Of a DNA stretch of 8,523 bases, positions 5,842 through 8,523 are shown piece after piece. The position numbers and the translations under genes are program-made. This DNA is from JBLHKW01 sp047618565. GTDB lineage: Bacteria; Planctomycetota; UBA1135; GCA-002686595. Within the stretch, counting starts at the first letter, position 1; every line of letters begins with the position of its first letter. The stretch lies in the NCBI GenBank assembly GCA_047618565.1, contig JBLHKW010000188.1, positions 1 to 8,523 on the forward strand. Direction: 5' to 3'. A model generated the notes under the pieces. The model did no database searches. It was not told where the DNA came from and saw only the letters and a list, made by a program, of their open reading frames with translations.

Positions 5842-6671
5842 TCCGGCTCGAGCTGTTGAAGCTGCTACGGTCGCGACGCCCGTGGATTGCTATTGGCGCG
5901 CTGGGACTGTTCCTGGGCTTGATGCTGCTCGGCTTCTACTTCTACGCACAGGAGCAGACCAGCGGCGAGGTGGAGTTCCGCTACACCTTCGAGAACCGCT
6001 CCTACTTCAACGGCCTCACGTTCGCGGTCTACAGCTTCCACTTCGGATGCATGTTGCTGCTGCCGATCTTTCTCGCGACCGAAGGCGGCGCCCAGATCGC
6101 GGGTGAGACGACCCGCGGAGGCCTCTACCTGCTGCTGACGCGCCCGCTGTCGAAAAGCCGCATCCTGCTCTCGAAGCTGAGCGTCTCGGCGATGTACGGA
6201 GCGGCGCTGGTGGGGGGCTTCCTGCTCATCTGCCTGCTGCTGGGCCTGTTCGCCGTCGGTTGGGGGGACTTGCGCCTCTACCCCGGCGTCCTGCAGATGA
6301 CCCCGACCCCGCAGCGCATCGAGCAGAGCGAGGCGCTCTGGCGTTTCTTCATGATCTGGCCCGCGGCAAGCCTGGCGATGCTCGTGCCGCTCACGTTCAG
6401 CTACCTGCTCTCGACGATCATGCGCAGCCCCGTGAACGCCGCCAGCAGCGCCGTCTCCATGTTCCTGGTCCTGCACGTCATCAGTGGAGTTCCGTTCTTC
6501 GCGCAGCTGCGACCCTACCTGTTCACCACCCACATGGGCTTCTGGCGCGGGTTGTTGCAGGAATCGATCCCCTGGACCGACGTCGGCCACGACGCCGCGA
6601 AGCTGGCGGCCAATGGCTTGCTGTTCCTGGCGCTCGCACACGGTCGCTTCCGCCGGCGCGAGGAGGTCTGA
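5838..6671 (+). CDS. ABC-2 type transporter permease
   Basis: A 277-residue multi-spanning membrane protein that forms the translocation path for the adjacent ATPase. The N-terminus MIRLELLKLLRSRRPW followed by a hydrophobic helix (about 16-36) is characteristic of ABC-2 permeases. So is the cytoplasmic segment E...GTTRGGLYLLLTRPLSKSRILLSKL (about 82-114), the coupling motif found in NosY-like and related subunits. Further helices lie near 62-80, 118-142, 170-195, 203-222 and 255-267. A polar loop of about 26 residues (145-170) lies between the third and fourth hydrophobic blocks. ATG 5838 overlaps the ATPase stop (ATGA), and the gene ends 2 nt before the EEP-family start codon. The substrate cannot be inferred. 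Confidence 0.9.
   Translation: MIRLELLKLLRSRRPWIAIGALGLFLGLMLLGFYFYAQEQTSGEVEFRYTFENRSYFNGLTFAVYSFHFGCMLLLPIFLATEGGAQIAGETTRGGLYLLLTRPLSKSRILLSKLSVSAMYGAALVGGFLLICLLLGLFAVGWGDLRLYPGVLQMTPTPQRIEQSEALWRFFMIWPAASLAMLVPLTFSYLLSTIMRSPVNAASSAVSMFLVLHVISGVPFFAQLRPYLFTTHMGFWRGLLQESIPWTDVGHDAAKLAANGLLFLALAHGRFRRREEV
6661..6666 (+). promoter_or_regulatory. Strong Shine-Dalgarno that fixes a TTG start
   Basis: A perfect AGGAGG lies inside the last codons of the permease gene, 7 nt before TTG 6674. No ATG lies between here and the conserved EEP core in the same frame, so this site decides the start of the next gene. It is by far the best Shine-Dalgarno in the window, where most genes rely on overlap or have weak sites. 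Confidence 0.75.
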
Positions 6672-6673
6672 GC

Positions 6674-7507
6674 TTGCGCGCGCGCGCCTTCGAACTCTCG
6701 CTGCTCGCTCTCGCCGCGGCGTGTGCCCTCTACGGCTTCGGTCCGCCGCGCTCCGTGTTCGGGTACGAACCGCCGTCGCGGCCCGGGAATGTGTTGCGGA
6801 TCGTGACCTGGAACATCGGCCGCGCCGACGGACCTCGCCTTTCGCTCCAGGGTCCTGGAGCATCCGACCTGCAACAGGTGCGCGACACGCTGATCGAGCT
6901 CGATGCGGATGTCCTCATCCTGCAGGAGGCCCGATCCGACGTGACCGACGCCATCGCGCGGGACTTCCCCGGGGCCCAGACCGCGTTTGCCGGCAGCCGC
7001 GACGGGGGCTGTGCCGTCGTGGTCCAGGGCGGGCGCCTCGTGCAGCTTCCGGTGATGGACTGGTCTGGCAGAGAGCCAGTGCATATCGTGTTTCGACAGC
7101 ACAACGGGCGCTCGCTCCAGGTGATCGGCATGCATGCGGATTCCTGGTCCGCTTCCGAGCGCAATCGCCAGATCGGCCGGGCGGTCGAGCTGCTCGAGGA
7201 CACGCTGGCCCTGCCGCTGCACGTGCTCGCCGGCGACCTGAACCTGGACGTGGATCTGGGTGGCGGCAAGGACCTCTTCACCGAGGACGAGTACCTCGAC
7301 GTGCAGACGTACAACTTTGTGGCCGAACGCATGCACGACGCTGGCGCGACCAGCGGACCGACGGCCGAACCGGACCGGCGTCTGGACTACGTCTTCATCC
7401 AGACGGAGGACGGGCAGACTCGGGTCCGGGATGCCGGCGTCTGGCGCGGGCGGCGCGTCGGTGGCATGGACCACCACCCTGTCGTGGTGGACCTCCCGGC
7501 CGACTGA
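6674..7507 (+). CDS. Endonuclease/exonuclease/phosphatase (EEP) family protein
   Basis: A 277-residue protein from TTG 6674. The N-terminus (RARAFELSLLALAAACALYGFG) reads as a signal peptide or membrane anchor, so the catalytic domain is probably periplasmic. The domain has the EEP motifs in order: TWNIG (Asn47), LILQEA (Glu85), GMHAD (His154), AGDLNLD (Asp188, Asn190), RLDYVF (Asp238) and MDHHPVVVDL (Asp266, His267). The superfamily comprises Mg-dependent phosphodiesterases and phosphatases, from DNases to sphingomyelinases and inositol phosphatases; nothing here picks a substrate. An extracytoplasmic location favours nucleic-acid scavenging or a lipid or sugar phosphodiester. Its start lies 2 nt beyond the permease stop, so it is the fourth gene of the ABC operon. 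It might process what the transporter exports, which is inference. A longer in-frame reading back to 6260 is only a shadow of the permease. Confidence 0.9.
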   Translation: MRARAFELSLLALAAACALYGFGPPRSVFGYEPPSRPGNVLRIVTWNIGRADGPRLSLQGPGASDLQQVRDTLIELDADVLILQEARSDVTDAIARDFPGAQTAFAGSRDGGCAVVVQGGRLVQLPVMDWSGREPVHIVFRQHNGRSLQVIGMHADSWSASERNRQIGRAVELLEDTLALPLHVLAGDLNLDVDLGGGKDLFTEDEYLDVQTYNFVAERMHDAGATSGPTAEPDRRLDYVFIQTEDGQTRVRDAGVWRGRRVGGMDHHPVVVDLPAD

Positions 7508-7513
7508 AAACAG

Positions 7514-7556
7514 CGCACCCCGCCGCCAGACCTGCAGGGGCCGGCGTCGGGGTGCG
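7514..7556. terminator. Hairpin terminator between convergent genes
   Basis: CGCACCCC (7514-7521) pairs perfectly with GGGGTGCG (7549-7556), with inner GCCG/CGGC pairing (7522-7525 with 7542-7545). It lies between the EEP stop (7507) and the thioredoxin stop (7579), which converge. On the minus strand the stem is followed by CTGTTTTC, a short T-run, so it best fits intrinsic termination of the thioredoxin transcript. On the plus strand there is no T-run, although the hairpin may still stabilise the 3' end of the ABC operon mRNA. Confidence 0.6.
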
Positions 7557-7578
7557 TCATGCTTTCGATGGTGCTCTC

Positions 7579-7908
7579 TCAGGAGCCGCGCTGCTCGAGC
7601 CAGTCCACGAGTTTCGCCTTCGACATCGCGCCGACGTGGTCGGCGATGGGTTTTCCGTCCCGGAAGAGGTGCATGGCCGGGATCGACTGGATGCCGTACT
7701 GCTGTGCTAGATCCGGGTGCTCGTCCACGTTGACGAAGGCTACCTGCAGGTCCCCGCGCTCGCCTCCGACCGCTTCCACCACGGGTTTGAAGGCCTTGCA
7801 CGGGCCACACCAGGGGGCCCAGAATTCGACCAGTACATCGCCAGATTGCTGCAGCACATCCGCGTCGAAGCTGGCGGGGGTGGGGTTGAGGAATGGTTCG
7901 GTGCTCAT
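7579..7908 (-). CDS. trxA: Thioredoxin
   Basis: A 109-residue classical thioredoxin: VLVEFWAPWCGPCKAFKPVVE with the active-site disulfide at Cys34 and Cys37, the following FVNVDEHPDLAQQYGIQSIPA with cis-proline Pro77, and LFRDGKPI. It is a cytoplasmic dithiol reductant for reductases and peroxidases, recycled by thioredoxin reductase. ATG 7908 gives the family length and is preceded by a weak AAGAAGAG purine stretch. A 12-codon ORF (7905-7943, minus strand) ends with a TGA that overlaps this ATG, so coupled translation is possible. The gene lies 98 bp downstream of an AhpD-like gene on the same strand. AhpD-type peroxidases need dithiol reductants, so the pairing makes functional sense if the AhpD gene is intact. 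Confidence 0.95.
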   Translation of the reverse strand: MSTEPFLNPTPASFDADVLQQSGDVLVEFWAPWCGPCKAFKPVVEAVGGERGDLQVAFVNVDEHPDLAQQYGIQSIPAMHLFRDGKPIADHVGAMSKAKLVDWLEQRGS

Positions 7909-8006
7909 GATGTCTCTTCTTTCAGGTGGTTCTCTTCGTTCATGCCTTGGACGCGAGTCGGGTGCGGCGTCTTACCCCGCGCCCAGAAAAAGTTCGGGAG
8001 TGCGCC

Positions 8007-8387
8007 TCAGGAGGTAACGCTGGCCGATTCGAAGCTCCAGGTATTGCTCGCGAAGGCCCTGTCCAGGGGGATGGAGACCATGTGGTTCGTGTAATTGCTG
8101 AGCGTCTTGAACGCCACCGCCAGGACCACTTCCAGCGCATGGCGCGAGCTGTAACCCGCGGCCAGGAAGGCCTCCAGAGGTGCGCCGCCGACCCATCCAC
8201 GCTCGTCTACCACCGCCAGGGCGAAGGTCCGCAGTGCCTCGAGTTCGGGGGTTGGAAGGCTGGTGCTGGCACGGACCGCTGCGACCACGTCTGCCGGCAC
8301 CTTCTTCATGGCTGCAATCGTGGAGTGCGCTGGGACACAGTACCCACAGGCGTTGTGATTGCTGACCGACAGGAACAGGACCTGGCG
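8007..8387 (-). pseudogene. AhpD-like (carboxymuconolactone decarboxylase family) gene, 5' end missing
   Basis: The readable protein, from 8387 to the TGA at 8007, is the C-terminal two thirds of an alkylhydroperoxidase AhpD-like protein: RQVLFLSVSNHNACGYCVPAHS with the catalytic CxxCxxxH motif (Cys codons 8346-8348 and 8337-8339, His 8325-8327), then KKVPADVVAAVRAS, LEALRTFALAVV and KTLSNYTNHM. The family reduces hydroperoxides through the CxxC pair. Directly upstream of Arg (8385-8387) is an in-frame TAG, and beyond it no homology is seen. Family members normally have an N-terminal domain before an ERQVV-like segment, so the homology breaks exactly at CTAG (8388-8391), the edge of a repetitive element. 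No ATG, GTG or TTG precedes the CxxC motif; ATG 8309 would drop it. I call it a truncated, probably inactive gene; a CTG start cannot be excluded. Confidence 0.65.
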
Positions 8388-8523
8388 CTAGCCCGAATAA
8401 TTCATGAAGACGCGGCCCAAACGCGACGACCGGCCGGCTTCGCCGTCCTTTCGGCTTCTGGTGGTGCTTCTCGCGCGTTGGCATCCTCGACGACCCGTAA
8501 GGGTCGCCTCCGGGGCCAACGCG
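8388..8523. repeat. Left end of a structured, probably dispersed non-coding element
   Basis: No family-like coding frame. On the plus strand it opens with CTAGCCCGAATAATTCATG (8388-8406) and ends at the window edge in a nested dyad. CGCGTTGGC (8474-8482) pairs perfectly with GCCAACGCG (8515-8523), enclosing a perfect 6-bp stem with tetraloop, CGACCCGTAAGGGTCG (8491-8506). The internal loops between the two stems are both 8 nt, and the right one begins CCTCCG. The architecture and that hexamer match 1-68, so I take it as a second copy of the same element in the same orientation, seen from its other end. The outer stem reaches the last base and may extend further. Confidence 0.5.

Noticed and set aside
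6260..6673. N-terminal extension of the EEP protein to 415 residues
   Set aside because: It lies wholly inside the permease gene in another frame and is Arg/Pro-rich. TTG 6674 has a perfect Shine-Dalgarno and gives a proper signal-like N-terminus.
6515..7810. A 431-codon open frame on the minus strand
   Set aside because: Antisense to the EEP gene and overlapping the thioredoxin gene in another frame. Its translation is low-complexity Arg/Gly/Ala-rich with no recognisable domain.
8474..8523. Integron attC site
   Set aside because: The dyad resembles a folded attC, but the GTTRRRY/RYYYAAC core boxes are not matched (GTTGGCA and GCCAACG differ) and no integrase or cassette array is visible.

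Overview
The window comes from a GC-rich bacterial chromosome, probably an environmental genome or metagenome bin. I lean towards Planctomycetota or a similar phylum. The reasons are the BlaI/M56 pair, the DUF1573 domain, the YHS-type lipoprotein, the solitary JAMM peptidase, the KirBac channel and the generally weak Shine-Dalgarno sequences. No rRNA, tRNA, CRISPR array or transposase gene is visible, so the taxonomy is inference only.

Layout: bases 1-127 and 8388-8523 are non-coding, structured DNA. They look like the right end and the left end of two copies of one dispersed element, both bounded by CTAG. Between them lie: (i) a plus-strand operon of a BlaI repressor (167-565), an M56 BlaR1-like membrane metalloprotease that reads into a DUF1573 domain (about 555-1875, broken by two apparent one-base deletions), and a YHS-like lipoprotein (1882-2616) with an in-frame TGA; (ii) a plus-strand pair, a JAMM/MPN peptidase overlapping a KirBac-type potassium channel (2698-4103); (iii) a largely non-coding stretch with one possible small minus-strand membrane ORF (4130-4252); (iv) a tight plus-strand operon of a three-helix membrane protein, an ABC ATPase, an ABC-2 permease and an endonuclease/exonuclease/phosphatase (EEP) family protein (4604-7507); (v) a minus-strand redox pair, thioredoxin and a 5'-truncated AhpD-like gene, convergent to the EEP gene across a strong hairpin.

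The most interesting point is the TGA at 2143-2145. It falls where YHS-type metal domains carry the second Cys of an FCCxxC motif, giving C-[TGA]-V-P-C. The reading frame and the protein family continue on the other side. A perfect 6-bp hairpin with a GTG loop lies 21 nt downstream, matching the spacing and loop rules for bacterial SECIS elements. I therefore propose a selenocysteine-containing YHS lipoprotein under BlaI/M56 control. The alternative is a nonsense mutation or base error, which the frameshifts in the gene just upstream make more credible than usual.
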